Counted from the first letter of the stretch, positions 14,101-27,800 are shown. The stretch: 64,000 nt of DNA from Strigops habroptila (GCF_004027225.2 NC_044277.2:98701552-98765551); one strand, 5' to 3'. Notes: generated from the letters alone by a model not told the origin. Translations and numbers: made by a program.

Positions 14101-17100
14101 ATAGTGACTTCCAGACCAGCACTGAGAGAAAGGCAGGCCTAGAAATAGGGAGTACAGCGTGGGAAATCTGGAAAAGGAGGTAGAAGACATGATATTCCTA
14201 GAATAATAAGGTAGGAATAATTGTGGGAGACCTAGGTTTATGGTTTTTGTGGGTGGGAAGAAGCATCTCTGTCCAGCTGTCCCCATTTGGTCTGGATTTC
14301 TCTTTGCTGTAATCTGCAGCCATCCCCCTATGGGCTGAATGAAGCGAGGAGATTGGTGGAATGGTAAGGAGCAGAAAAGGGCTTTAGCTGAATTTATTTG
14401 GTCTTTGTCCCTTAACAAATAACAAGACCTCTACTGAAACAGCTCAGAAAGAACAGCTTGAAATAGGTCTCTGGTGCTCCAGGTTTCTCTGTGACTAAGG
14501 AGATAATGTGGAGAAACAGTGCCCCATCCTGTCCTACAGCATAAAATGCACTTGCATCTCCAGCTTCTGGGCACATGCGTGAGAGTGTTGTATAGGTCAC
14601 TACTGTCCAACTGTGACATTGAACTCAAAGGTGGAAGAAGGTGGGGAGAACAAGAACACCTTTCAGTCTCAGAAGCTGCCTCTTCTGTTGTGTGCCATGG
14701 GTTTTTGGTAATATCAAGGTTAGAGGTCTCACCGTAGGACTCTGCTTTTCTCTGCCAGTGATCAGAAGGCATGCAGCATGGTCCTGCCACTGATCTTGCC
14801 CTGCTTCTACCCTGAGCTTTTCATGCTCTACATGCTCTATCATGAAAGAGAAGATGACCTCTACTGCCAAGGGATTATGGACCTAAGTCTGTTTCCTGAC
14901 ATTAAGCTGCTAGAGTTTCTGGATGTGCAGAAGTAAGTGAAGTTTTTTCATACCAGAATGCAACCCCAAGATACCAGCTGGGAAAGTAGCAGCCAGGGAA
15001 ACCTCTGATAGCACAGGAGGAAAGGACATACAACCTTTTCCTGGGTCCATCACTGGCTGTAGCATGGAAGTTTTTCCTAGGCTGCCAGAGGAAGTCCTGT
15101 CTGGAATGCCTGCAATACTGTCTGGAAGGACAGCATTGACTAGTGAAGCTGCTACTAGCTATACTAATTTTAGTTTTGTGTGGCAAAAATCTTCTTTTCT
15201 AGTTTACCAAACAAATGGCTTCCTCCAGCTTGGGACCAATCAAACCCAGTTTAAAAATGTGCCTTAGAAAGGGCTGTAGTCCATCTGATGGTATCTGCCG
15301 TAACAATGTAGGCACAGAGTCTCAAGACAGGGAAAAGGCTGTGGACCCAGCTGTTTCCTTCATCCATTCCTGCTGCTAGATCCATCTTTGGAAGTGATAC
15401 CTGAGGACCAATGACTCAGATCCAAGAGGCATGTGAGCTTTTCTAACACAGCATCATCTGCAGCTCAAGAAATTTGGCAGGGTAGCAGGAGACCTGGAAT
15501 CTCAATTTGGCAGTTTAATTCAGTCTAGACTCAGTGAGAGGAATTGATTCTGAAAGTGCCAAAACTCTCCATCGATTATTACAGGAGCACCTGTGAGTAA
15601 AATGAACCCTACACTCAGGTTAATGAGTCCAAGCTATTAATTATTGCTGTAGCAGAGTAATGAGACAAGCAAACTTAGCCTCATGCACCTACAAAAGTGC
15701 CTGAGTAGCATACAGTTAGCATGCATTTAGTAGCATCACCTTGAATGAGGAGATAAAAGCAATCAAAATTGACTTGGGGTGAGCACATGGAGATCGGCCT
15801 GCTAAATTTTTTCTCTGTAATCTTTCAGGCACCTCTGGCCTCTGAAAGATCTCACCCTGACAACCAACCAGGTAGGAAATAATGCTAACAGCTAGCTTTG
15901 GTGTGTTAGTGAGCTGGCATTGGGCTACATGTTGGTGCTGACTAGTGATGGAGCTTCACCTAAGTAACCACAGGGCAGAAACTGTACTTGGAAATCAGAG
16001 CTACATGGTGTACGTTGATTAGTTACGATTTGAGGCTACTATGTATTATTTTCCATGGATGGGAATGTGAGCTCTGAATAGGATTGCTTTGAAATGCTCT
16101 GCTTGGCGCTGTTTCAAAGACATCTGTGTTCAGAGTGGCACTTTAGACATCTAAGTATGTTCAAAGTGGCATTGTCTACAACAGCTTTATTTTGCCCTCT
16201 TTTATGGGCAGCAAATGTGTTTATTTTGGGTCCAGTGATGAGAAGCCATGTGGTGGTTCTCTGAGAGATGCTCTTATAGAAGCACAACTCTTTGTCTCCC
16301 TTTCAGAGGCGGTCCCTTATAAAAGACAAGTGTTTCCTGTCTGCCACAGAATGTTTGCAGAAGCTCATGTAAGTCACTGTCCATAACCTCCGACTGATAA
16401 CCAGGGATTTTCTATTTTCTGGGAAATGCCATACATTTGACATGGCTGTTTTCATACTGACAGCACCACAGTGGATCCCCGGGAAAAGCTGGTGATCCTC
16501 CAGAAGACATATGAGGAGATTGAGAGCACAGTGTCCCGGGTGGTGGAGAAGGACTACAAGCTCCCCATGGATGACCTGTTGCCTCTACTGATGTATGTTG
16601 TATCCCGAGCAAAGTAAGTGTAAGCTTTTAATTTCCCAGTCCTGCTGTTATGTGATACGTTAATCGGAGAAAGAACAGCCATGTTTCCAAGCAAAGTAAT
16701 TTACATTAAAAGCTAGGGTTTGTGTTTTATACATACTTTTTCCCGAGCTGTATTGGGGTTTCTGTGTGCTACTGTCTGCCAGGTGTGGTGTGATGGTGTT
16801 GGCCATGATATAAAGTGGCTAGGGGCTTCCTGAGTGTCCATCTCTTACCCTAGAGGATAATTCAGGATTGTGATGGGAAACGCGGTCTTACCTGCATCTC
16901 AGATTACAGTAGAAAATAGGAATATGAAGCCTTTGAAGGCCAATTGTTAATGCCTTCCAGGCATCATGTGTGTATCTTGCATCTTCTGTTTTCCATTCTC
17001 AATGGGGCACTGTGATCCAGTTTGAAGACTAGGCACGTCCTGAACACCGACCATCTAGTTGTTAGACTTTCCCTGTGTAGGAATGACTGTAAATGTGACA

Positions 17101-18065
17101 CATTTCTGCCAGAGAGGCTCTCTCTGTGCTCCTTTCACTGTAACTGCAGGAACACACTTACATCCAGTAGAATGAAACTGTAGGGGTTTTTTCCTGGCAA
17201 ATTTGAGTCAAAATCCCTCACTGACTTCCTGGATATGTTTGGTCTTCAAAAAAGGGCAAAGTGTTTAAACTTGGGGCCATGAAATCCAGAAGCTTCCCCT
17301 GCTGCAGTGATGTTGGATGACAGAGTTTTGTTTGCTAGGCAGCTTTCTCAACTGCAGGTGAGACAGGAAGGGAATAAGAGACTGTAAAAAATGGAGGATT
17401 TAAAATTCTCTTATGATTGAACATCTTTGCTAAGATCCAGTCTTGTTGGATACCTCAAGGACTCAGCCTCCAGAAAGTTAAGGTGATAAACAAGGAATTA
17501 GAAGTGGACTTCCAGATCCATGCCTCCTTCTCTGCATAATCTGATTTGAAATATATGCCCACAAACACCAGATGCCCACAGATTTGTTCTAGTTGTGACT
17601 TTTATTTTGCCTAGAATACAGCATCTGGGAGCTGAAATCCATCTGATCAGAGACTTGATGGACCCCACCAATCAAGGAGGACTGTACGACTTCCTGTTAA
17701 CTGCCCTGGAGGTAAAAAAGTGTTTTCAGCAGTGGCAGTTGCAAACTGTCATTAGTCTGTCTTGAATAGTAGCAATACTGATATGCTATACTCTTAATTT
17801 TAGGGGGCTGCTTATATGCCTAGCACAGGAGGTTATTTTCCTTCTAGTCTAGAGAATATGCTTATCGTTCATTTGTAATGTGCCGATTTAATCCTGCCTT
17901 TGGGGGCAGTGTAGCTTCACTTTGTGTGCAAGAGACCAGATTTTGGCCCAAACTTCTAAAACTTCTTAACGGATTCCTCTGTTCCTTTCCCAGTCTTGCT
18001 ATGAACACATACAGAGGATGAGGCTCCACCAAAGAGAGAACTGCCATGTGACTCACAGCTCCTGA
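2197..18065 (+). CDS. ALS2CL: ALS2 C-terminal-like protein, partial (C-terminal 577 residues, 16 exons)
   Basis: Exons read directly with GT/AG borders and matching phases: 2197-2262, 3075-3173, 4957-5115, 5428-5539, 7070-7147, 8700-8827, 10604-10777, 11357-11450, 12036-12193, 13691-13759, 14759-14932, 15829-15871, 16307-16368, 16464-16613, 17615-17711, 17994-18065 (stop TGA 18063-18065). The product has MORN repeats, a linker and a C-terminal VPS9 domain. Segments such as LEFLDVQKHLWPLKDLTLT, KLPMDDLLPLL and GGLYDFLLTALESCYEHIQ are characteristic of ALS2CL rather than ALS2. The family is known as a weak Rab5 guanine-nucleotide exchange factor and Rab5 binder that pairs with alsin on endosomes. 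Human ALS2CL is about 953 residues, so roughly the first 375 residues (DH/PH-like region) lie upstream of the window. The first exon here begins with one base completing a codon, so a preceding exon is required. No frameshift or internal stop was seen. The identity is very likely. Confidence 0.93.
4505..4640 (-). mobile_element. CR1 LINE fragment
   Basis: Resembles the reverse complement of the CR1 3' region (TTTGGGCAACCTGTTCCA, CACCCTCATAGTGAAGAA, TTTAAGCTGAAAG equivalent), but diverged. It lacks the 3' tail and lies antisense in an ALS2CL intron. Confidence 0.8.
7260..7466 (+). repeat. T- and GTTT-rich low-complexity tract
   Basis: T-runs and TTTTGTTT units in an ALS2CL intron, downstream of the exon ending at 7147. 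Confidence 0.85.
8930..9421 (+). mobile_element. CR1 LINE 3' fragment
   Basis: Sense-oriented CR1. It starts at the GAGCGAGTCCAGAGGAG block, runs through CTGGAGCACCTCTGCTAT and GAAGTTCTTCCCTGTGAGG, and ends with TTCTATGATGATGAT. It sits about 100 bp downstream of the last MORN exon of ALS2CL (exon end 8827). Confidence 0.93.
10604..13759 (+). other. ALS2CL: ALS2CL linker region between MORN and VPS9 (four exons)
   Basis: Exons 10604-10777, 11357-11450, 12036-12193 and 13691-13759 encode about 165 residues that start QLGLEEFPVEKRWKGIYDQF and include SLHPLGKLLKALTIAFQATY. The segment is mostly helical in composition (many Leu, Lys, Glu). It corresponds to the conserved region preceding VPS9 in ALS2 and ALS2CL and probably packs against the VPS9 core. 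It has no catalytic motif of its own. Confidence 0.8.
14759..18065 (+). other. ALS2CL: ALS2CL VPS9 (Rab5 GEF) domain exons
   Basis: The last six exons carry the VPS9 module. The helical approach is ELFMLYMLYHEREDDLYCQG, followed by LEFLDVQKHLWPLKDL, then the core TTVDPREKLVILQKTYEEI and KLPMDDLLPLLMYVVSRA, ending in GGLYDFLLTALESCYEHIQ. By analogy to Rabex-5, the Asp pair in PMDDLLP and the Tyr in GGLYDF occupy the conserved positions needed for Rab5 exchange, and both are present. The last 17 residues after EHIQ (RMRLHQRENCHVTHSS region) differ from the mammalian tail. Confidence 0.88.
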
Positions 18066-19331
18066 GTTCAAGGACCTGAAGGGAGCCTCCCTGCTGCACT
18101 TTCTTGACCAAACACAGTTGGATGAGGAAGCAATCATGTCCCTACTGTTCTGTCTGCCTTTAAAAAGGGAAGAATGGTTATTTATCAGATGAGGGTTTTT
18201 TGCTGGGTTTTCTCTTGGACTAGCCGTGATTGTATAGCACCAACATACAGATGCTGTAGACTAAAAGCCTTCAATATGCAACTTCAGCTTGTGTTTGGGA
18301 ATGTTTTTGCAGAAAGTGGCCAAGGTTTTTCTTTCCCTGTAGTTTTATTTCCCTTTCCTACAAATAGCAACCTGCCTTGAAACCTCATTTAATTGTTCTT
18401 TTAGACACTCTGTTTGTTTTGCACTGGTGAACTGACATAAGGGAGGTTATTTTATAGAAAGTGGTCAAATTAAACCGTAAGGAACTATTTTGGTGGGACT
18501 ATTTCTGGTTGGCAGAAATGTGGCATGGAACGGCAAGGCCATCGTCATCTTCCTAAACAACCCGCTCCTGGAGTCTCCTGGAGTAAGGTGGCTTTTCCTG
18601 CATCCCTAAGAGGAAGGTTTTTCCATTCCTCTTCCTACCTATGACAAACTCAATACCTCTCCGTTGCATTGTAAAGCTGCTATTGACTAACTTCCTTGTT
18701 TTATGATACTTACAAGTGTATATTTACACTCTGCACACTCCTGTTAAATCTCAGGGATATCACACTTGCACCTTGAACATGCTAGTGCTGCTTTGTAATT
18801 CTGCAGGGGTTTGTGTGTGCTGAAAAGAAAGAACATGCATTGTTCTAGGGTAAGAAATCTCAAATCCTGGTGAGAAAAAACAAAAATCACCTGGCTTTCT
18901 GCACTGACAGAGCTGCAAAACCACTGGTTTTCTGAGATTCACAGCTTTTGCTGACAGACCACCCACTGATGCCAGTGGGGTACAAATCAGATTAGAATTG
19001 GGCTGGGTTTTATGCTGCCTTTATGAAAGGCAAACAGATATTTGGTATCCTGTTCCTATCAGACAAAAATAGTACTGTCTGAGTTGCCTGTTTAGAGCAA
19101 AAGCTCCTTTGAACTAGATTTTAACCTGCCTTTTTTTAGGTTTTTTACAGTTCGACTTTAAATTGTCCAGGTTTGTAACTTCAGGAAAACATAACAAAAC
19201 TTTACAGGCAGTTTCCTCCTGTTTATCACAAGTATTATGCTTTAATAAATAGTACATAGATTACAATAGTTAATATATTGGTATGATAATATCCTAATGT
19301 ATGTTTCACAGTAACTTTGTATTTAAATAAA
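18066..19331 (+). other. ALS2CL: ALS2CL 3' UTR with polyadenylation signals
   Basis: Downstream of the TGA there is no further coding potential. Two canonical AATAAA hexamers lie at 19244-19249 and 19326-19331. The second is followed by a T-rich stretch, consistent with a cleavage site shortly after 19340. Which signal is used cannot be decided from sequence. Confidence 0.65.
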
Positions 19332-21817
19332 GCTGTTTAATTTTTAAGATTCCAGGCTCGCATACTTCTTATTCTGATCTTGTTGCTGTCTTCAGGCATT
19401 TGAGAATTTACTTTCCTCTATCTTTAGAATATACATGGCTCCCTTACTGCCTTGATCATTCATGGGAATGGAGAATTTGAAGTACAAATTAGTTTCCTAA
19501 TGTAATTCTAGGAGAGACTGAGTGAATAGAACTGATTTGTTCCCTGCCGAATCAGTAAGAAGGACATGGCTTAAACTTTAATATAATTTCCTGCAATTAC
19601 ATTACTATTTTTTTCCAACATTGTCTTGCATTAAGTCTTAGTAGGCCTTATGAAGGAGAGCTCTTACACCTCTTTGGAGCTGAAGATGCTATGGTGTAGA
19701 GACACCTCAGGTAAAGAGACAGTAAGCAGGTGTGATCCACCTTCCTTAACCTGAATGCCTCTTTAGTCACCCTATTTTCTTCCTTCCTTAACTACTTTCT
19801 ACAGGGAAGAGGAATTAACTGCAGGAATGATGCCTCTTCCCTGAGAACTGCTGCCTGGATTTTTGCATTACAGCAAACTCATGCCATCCATCTAAATGAG
19901 GGTGTAGTCAGCCAGACAGCACAGTGTCTAAACGGACCCTGGGGAATTTGAGATACTAGATTCCTGGTGTAAAAGCTGGATTTGTATTTTTGCTGGTTTC
20001 ACACAGCAAAGCCAAGCAGTTCCAGCTTTGCAGGATGTGAAATGAAAAGTACTGTTGATCTAAGCAAACCCTTGATAAAATTGCAGTGTTTAAAGGGGTT
20101 GGTGCCAATACCACTTGCACAGCATGCAGTGAGACGGGGGATACAAGACCAAAACCATGCTTTCCAACCATTACACTAATTATCAGCTTTAAACCATTGT
20201 TCCTCACTTCTACGAAATTTCACCTTATTCATATAAGTAAGCAAGCTCCAGCTGCCTGTCCTTGAGAATGTAAACAGACATTAAGTAACAGCTGTGAACT
20301 TTTAATTTCAGAGCTGCTTAAAACTGGCAGTTTTCCCATCTAAAGAAACCCCCTGCCAGAAGGTTGAATCACTGAGATGTAGTCCCAGCTGTTTAAAAAA
20401 AAAAAAAAAAAAAAAAGTAAGTTTGTTTTCTCCATACCGCATTTATCCATGCTCTGGGTATTGATTTTAATTTCACGTACCACTTCCTACTCAAAATGCA
20501 AAACTTCTACTAGAAAATAGGACATGCGAAATGCATGCGCATACAAACTACAGCATTATCTAGAAAACTGTGATTTTTCAACCTACTGAAGATTTTTACT
20601 ATTGCACTTTCTAAACATATAATTAGTTGCTCTTACTAGTCATCTGGTTGAAAATTGAGGAAGTTCTTGAGCAGTAATTCAAGTGAGCCCTGAAGGGGCA
20701 ACTAAGGTAACAGTGTGCAGCCATTTGTGCTTCTAGGCTTTCTCACCAGCCAGTTAAAAGCAAGAGGGATACTTCACTAGAAATACTCTTTGAGCCCACG
20801 GGTAGCATTCAGGTTGCAAATTGTGCTAAGTAACCATGCAGTAGTGTTATTTGGTGTGGTAACAGCATGGCTTTTTTAGGATAATACGAGGCTACTTACT
20901 TGCTTCCCTGATTAATTAAATCTCTGCTTGATAAAATACTGTGTCTTGAAATAGCATGTAGAAATGTGAGAGTACATTCAAGTTCCTTCTTTTGAGCTTG
21001 GGCAGAACACATGCTTAAATTATTAGTGGCAGGTTTGCTGTCTGCACTGATTTGCAATCAGGACTTGAGCTTCCTGATTATTATGTTAAATTTAATCCTG
21101 CAGGCCCTTGGAGCAGTATGAAGGCTGACCCTGCCCAAGACTTTCAGCTTTAGAAAGATACCACTTTACAGGACACTGTTGCAGTCAGCTCTTCCACATC
21201 CAAGGTACAGCTGTTGAGCCAGTTCAGGCTTCAATGGAATCTAACTAACTAGGGTCTCCTAAAAAAAAAAAAAAAATCAAAACCAAACCCATAAAAAAGA
21301 AAAGCTAAGCTGTACCAGGAAGCAGGACAAGTCTTACAGTAATTTAGCTGTGACCAGACAAAGCAGAGCTTAACTGCTGGAGTCTGCAGTGCAGGTTTGC
21401 CATCTGTATGCAGTACTCTCAGGAGTGGGAGTATGGTGGACCACTGCAACCTCACCCAGCGTAAGACCACTGCAACATCGGTGTTTAGTCCTGACAGACC
21501 TAAGCTTGATCCACAGAGAATTTCTGTTCCCTCTTCCCTGCAGGCATATTCACCAGCAAGGTTCAAAATACATTATTAACATGATTTAGATTTGTCCTTT
21601 ATCTGAGGATTTTTCGGTTTTTTCCTGCCCAATTACTCTAGATATGCAAATGGTGTCAACTTAAAAAGCATTCAGTTGTCTTATGAATGTACTCTCTCCC
21701 CACTCTATATGAAGGCTCTCTGTACTTCAACTGCAAGAGCTATTAAACAGGGAGAAGTTAGTCTTCTACAACATTTTGCAAAAGGTTCGTTTTACAAAGA
21801 ATGGAATAAATAGGAAG
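19332..21817. other. Convergent intergenic / JMJD4 3' UTR region
   Basis: This lies between the ALS2CL polyadenylation signals and the JMJD4 stop codon (21818-21820 on the - strand). It holds a pure A23 run (20395-20417) and a shorter A-run (about 21261-21275). I saw no ORF with recognisable homology. No AATAAA was seen on the - strand; TTTAAT at 21091-21096 (ATTAAA on the - strand) is one possible JMJD4 polyadenylation signal. Confidence 0.5.
20395..20417. repeat. A23 homopolymer
   Basis: Uninterrupted run of 23 A on the + strand, in the space between the two convergent genes. On the JMJD4 sense strand it is a T-run. Confidence 0.95.
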
Positions 21818-24800
21818 TTAGAGTAGTGCTGTATCTATTGCTGCTTTCAAGTGGTGGAGCAATGCCTCCGGAGGTGGAGAAAGTGACGTCAGGTCTAGTT
21901 TCTTGAAATCTTCATTAGCACTTAATGATGTTAACACCTTCACAGTCCTCTTTAAATCAAACACTGCATGGAGCATGCCCAAGGTGGAAATGGCAGCTTT
22001 TGGAGTGTTTTTTGCTGAAGCTTCGTCATCGAGGCCATTTTCCAGGACAGAAATCCTGTTCTCTGCAATAACTTTGAGGAAGTTATAGAACTCCTTGTAG
22101 TCTATACCTGTGCAAGACTTCATGATCAGCTAGGAAAGAAAAAAAAACCAAAACAACAAACCAGCACTGAAATGGAAACAACTCTGTTCTTTGCAGTAAG
22201 AATAAAAAAACATTTTATCAAGCTAGTAATGATCTGGAATCATAAGTAACTGTTTAATCATATTTTTTGTAATTCCCCAGTGGCACTAGAATTCTTTACC
22301 TTACTTGAAATGCCACTAGCCTCAAAAGCAACACTCTCTTCTTTCTAACTGGCTGTGTTATTTGAAACTCCTTCTTGAAGGATCTCAACCTACCAGCAGA
22401 AACAGCCTCAAGAAATAAGCTTTACATTTCATGCTTAAGGTTTTGGAAGTATACAACTCTGCTTAGTATAGTTAGATATCCTGAAAGCATCACTCCGCAG
22501 ATGTAGAAACCTGTTGCCACCTTCACTTTAATTTTGCTTGTTTCAGATTCACTGTTTCACCATGAATGGTCTTCAAACCAGTTATTCTGCGTGGGGTCTG
22601 TATTGTCAGTTCTTCTGTTTATGTGAAAAGCCCTTATATTTTATAAAGGGGAACATAAATACTATGAAAAGGATAGATCTCCATGCTAATACTAAGCTTG
22701 ATAGTTGAAGAAGAGCAGTTGAAGCATTAGTTTTCCAGACAACATCCTAACCTCCCCGACACAGCAAACAGGCACTGGCACAAGCATTTCCCTATCTTAC
22801 TAAACTAATATTTGATTCCTGCCACCCAGAGGTACCTGGACAGGCTTGAGACGTGGGCTCATATAAACCACATGAAGTTCAACAAGATCAAGTGCAAGGT
22901 CCTGCACCTGGGTCAGGGCAATCCCAAGCACAAACATAGGCTGGGCAGAAACTGGACAGAGAGCAGCCCTGAAGTGAAGGACTTTGGGGTGTTGCCTGAC
23001 AAGAAGCTCAACATGACCCGGCAGTGTGTGCTTGCAGCCCAGAAACCAACGGTGTCTTGAGCTAGATGACCAGCAGCGTGACCAGCAGATCAAGGGAGGA
23101 GATTATTCCCCTCTACTCCACCCTGGTGAGACCTCCCCCTGCAGTCCTGTGTGCAGCTCTGCGGCCCCCAACATAAGAAGGATGTGGAGCAACTGGAGTA
23201 AGTCCAGAGGAGGCCACAAAGATGCTCCAAGAGCTGGAGCACCTCTGCTATGGAGACAGGCTGAGCTGGGCTTGTTCAGCCTGGAGAAAAGAAGGCTCCT
23301 GGGAGACCTTAGAGCAGCTTCCATCGCCTAAAGCGGCTGACAAGAAATCTACAGAGGGACTTTCTACAAGGGCATGTGATGATATAGGACAAGGGGGAAT
23401 GGCTTTAAACTGACAGAGGGGAAATTTAGATGAGATATGAGGAAGAAGTTCTTCCCTGTGAGGGTGGTGAGGCCCTGGAACAGGTTGCCCAGAGAAGCTG
23501 TGGCTGCCCCATCCCTGGCAGTGTTCAAGACCAGGGTGGATGGGGCTTGGAGCAACCTGGTCTAGTGGAAGGTGTCCTTGCCTGCGGCAGGGAGATTGGA
23601 ACTAAATGAGCTTTAAGGTCCAACCCAAACCATTCTAGGGTTCTGTATTGTCCTGCAAAATGAAGTTGTCACCAGTTCCTACTTCTTGATGAAACATGTA
23701 CTAATTCCAGGTATGAGGTTAAGGACTTCTACATCTTAGAGCTCTAATAAGGCAGTGCAAAGCACCTCTGAAATATATGATTCCCTAACATAGTCAGGCA
23801 GCCAGCATCACATTGTTATACCTGGCACTGTAGGTGCCAATCATCCATAGGGTCTTTCCATTCATTAATTTCCCGCTGGACAGCTGCTAATTCATCCTGT
23901 AGGAAGCACCACATTATAGCCACATTGCAGCCATTCACCCAGTTGTGGTTAATGGAAATGGTATCCTCCTGAAGGAATAATTTAAATGGTTATTAGGCTC
24001 CAGGAAGGAAAATGAGAGAAAACAGCTATATCATCACTGATGCTGCAAAATGTAAAATCATATTCCTCAGTAAGGGAAATGCTTCTTTGGCACCATTGTG
24101 CTGAAAGGCTGTCTCTTTCTAATGCCTCTGATCAACCAAATCTTGTTTCACTCTGTAAAGTGGCAAACATCTCTAGTTCCTCTGTCTGAGCATACCTTTC
24201 GAGAGCACAAATGTGGGAGAAGACAGTGGGGAGAAAGGAACATGGTTCTTAATTTTGGTTTGTAATCACGAAGACCAATTTGTTAGCGTTTTCATTATTA
24301 AATTACAATTTACAGTTAGAAACCAAGATTAACCGCCTTACCACAGGTCCATCTCATCTAGCATCCCGTTTCTCAGTGACTAGTAGCATCTAATGATAAA
24401 AAGTGTAAAGGAGGGTGCAGACAGATTCTTCAATGACCCAAGGAGCTTAGGAGTTCAGCCTTGCTTTTAGCCATCATCTTGCGTGACCACCAATAGACCT
24501 TTCCTCTGTGAATCTCTCTAAATTTTTTGCAGCCCAGTTAAACTTTTGGCATCCACAGCATACTGTGGCAACAAAGGTTTGAACTGATTCAAGCCTGCTG
24601 GCTGATGATCTCTCTGTGTGATGAAAAGGATGGTATCAGTTACCTTACCAGATTGTAAACTTGATGATGCCACCCGCTGGGGATGAAGACTATCTCCCCT
24701 GCTTCCTGCACAATCTCAACAGGGGGTTGACTTTGGTTGTAGTGAGGATAAACACTCCTGTCCTGAAGGCCAGGGGCAGTCACATCAAAGGGCAAGTTGC

Positions 24801-27800
24801 CGTAGCGGTCTTTCAGATACTCCTCCTGTCCTGCAGGGTACAACAGCCATTTCTTTCTCCCACATATATTGGCTGACCAGCTATAGGAACGGAAGACATC
24901 AGCATGGAATGGAGTCCTGTGGGGCAAATCAGAGGTTTAAGTGAAGACAACACTTACAAGCTGTAAGATGAATTAAAATCTCTGAGAACCAAACACACAG
25001 AAATCAACCTTTACTATGCAAACCTGATCCAAAACTGTCATCCTCTTAATTTAATTTTGATTGTTTTATATATTAAAAGGCCACTATATCTACATAGTAT
25101 TGCAGCCTTTTACATCCCATGTTTCTCTATCAGTTGGTTTTGAACCTGTCCCACAAATACCTCAATGGCAAGAGATTCTGTGATGTGAACTGATGAGAAT
25201 ACTCTAAAGACAACTTTATCACCAACACCAGACTTAAATTTTCACCTGAAAAATATTTGACCAACTCATCAGCGCTGTTCAAGGCTGCTTCTGACTTTGC
25301 AAATCACAAGTGCCTGATGATCTCCAGGGAGATTCTGCTCTGAAACTTTATATAAGCTAGCTGATCTTGTGGGTATGATTCAGGGCTTTTTGAAGCACAA
25401 AAGAACTTTAGCTGGCTGCATAAGGACAGCTCTCACCCAGAACCATAGGAGCTGCTTGAGAAACAAGACTGGCTGAGTTCAGGTACAGCACTATACAGTA
25501 AGGCCACACTTCCTCTGCAGCATGATGCTACCCTGAAGGACAATGTGAAAACCCTCGGTAACATTAATCTTAAAAAAAGAGGATGTAAGAATGACAGAAA
25601 CCACGCTGCCTTACCATGAACCTTTAGGTCCCATGTAGACAAACCGGTAATCATCCACAGCTATAGCATCCCAGTATTCATTCAGCCAGTCGGATGAGAA
25701 ATATACAGGGGTTGTATAAACATCTTGTTCAGGGAAAGCTCTTAAAAAGAGAATGTGTTGGAAATGGGTCTCAGAAAAATGCAACACTGCTCTTTTTACC
25801 TCAGTTTTCAAAACACAGATGCAAAGACCAAACAGGTCTCTACCATGCCATTAATACTTAGCTGCTATCTCCTTTACGTTATTCATTGTAGTGAGTCCAG
25901 AGGAGGCCACAAAGATGCTCCAAGGGCTGGAGCTACGCTACGGAGACAGGCTCAGAGAGGTAGGCTTGATCAGCCTGAAGAGAAAGCTCCTGGGAGACCT
26001 TAGAGCAGCTTCCAGTGCATAAAGGGGCCCACAAGAAAGCGGGAGAAGGGCTTTTGGCAAGGGCAGGTAGTGACAGGACAAGGGGGAATGGCTTTAAACT
26101 GACAGAGGGGAGATTTAGATGAGATCTGAGGCAGAAGTTCTTCCCTGTGAGGGTGGTGAAGCCCTGGCACAAGTTGCCCAGAGAAGCTGTGGCTGCCCCA
26201 TCCCTGGCAGTGTTCAAGGCCAGGTTGGACGGGGCTTGGAGCAACCTGGTCTAGTGGAAGGTGTCCCTGCCCATGGCAGGGGGTTGGAACTAGATGAGCT
26301 TTAAGGTGTCTTCCAACCCAAACCATTCTATGATTCTATCACAACTCCTGAGTTGTGTGTAAAATTCATGCAAAGGTGCTTTTCTGTCTCTCGGGAAAGC
26401 TGTGAAGTTTAACTTCTATTTGGGAGACTCCTAGTTATAGAAAAGACAGTTTCTAATAAACACACTATTTGTAGATGAGATGCCTGCAAGACTGGTTGTC
26501 CAACTGGTTGACAGGGTGGAGGTGTGAAGGTTAGGAGGGAAGCCAGGCTGTGGCATTTTTGACAAGTGCGCAGCCTTCTCACACAGAATATGCTGCCCCT
26601 TTCCAACCCTAGGCTGCATGTCCAGGTTTTCTGTAGCAAGCCATGAAACCGGTGTCTGGGAAAGCAGATGAACAGGGAGGCGGAGACTGACAGACTTCCT
26701 CTATTTTAAGTCCTGTCACACTCAAAAATTAAAACAAGAGCTCATCACAAGAATGTTGGATTAAGAGCAGGATATATTTAAAGAAGAAAAAAGTTGAGTG
26801 AAAAGACATAAAAGTCCTACACAGACATGAGAAACAGACAATGCATCCATCCCACAGCAGCAGGCTGGAGACAAAGTAAAGCAGAACAGTGGGAAGAGAA
26901 CTTTTAATGATTGGGAAAGTGAGCAGAAAAGAAAATGAATAATAAAGGACTATAACTCACACATGCTCACTGAAACTTTTTTTCTAACACAGTTAGAAAT
27001 GTCCCACTTCTTTTAAGAAGTAAGGTTTGCACTGTAGTCAAACAAAAGCCAAATGCTCCAACCGCATGGTTTCCACAGGGATAACATAGTCATTTAAAAT
27101 GTAGATGAAAAGCAAAGTGCTCAAGAATGTCAGCCTCTTCCGGAAACAATGACCTGTTTAAGGACCTTGTCACGTGAAATCCCCAAGAACAGTGCAGCAT
27201 AAGGCAGATATTTTGGTGGGCAGGCTCTAACAAACAGCACTGGTGGCATTTAAATGCTCAGGCACAGGAAGATGAGCACTAAGGCTCTGTGGCAGCTCTT
27301 TGCTGTGTGTGGCATGCAGGGTTTTCCACAGCACTCTCTTACCTGCTCAGGTGCCAGTCCTTTAGATAAAGACACCCTCGGGATGAACAGTAGTCATTTT
27401 TAATGTACTCTTTCCAGTACTTGATATACTCCTTGAAGGGGAGCTGCTCCTTCGGGTTAGAATTGTACTCCTTGACATCACAGTTGGCAACAGGTACTAC
27501 AGCCTCTCCTGAAATATAAACTACTTCAGCCCAGGTGGGGACAGTTTCTATGATGCTAAAACTGAGCTTGCTTAACCTTATCAACTGCAGAGGCCTCAAA
27601 TTTCTGGGCCCTGTAACGCAATGCTAAGTACAGTACAAATACATAAAGCCTAGCTCTCACTCCCAACACCATCATTCTAGACAAACATGATTCATACCAG
27701 AAGTTAGTTATTTAATGTGACCTGAATTTTCCTCTTAAACTACATTAGGATTGGGGTATTTATTCCTATTAAATATACTAATATTTTACTGTCTGAAGAG

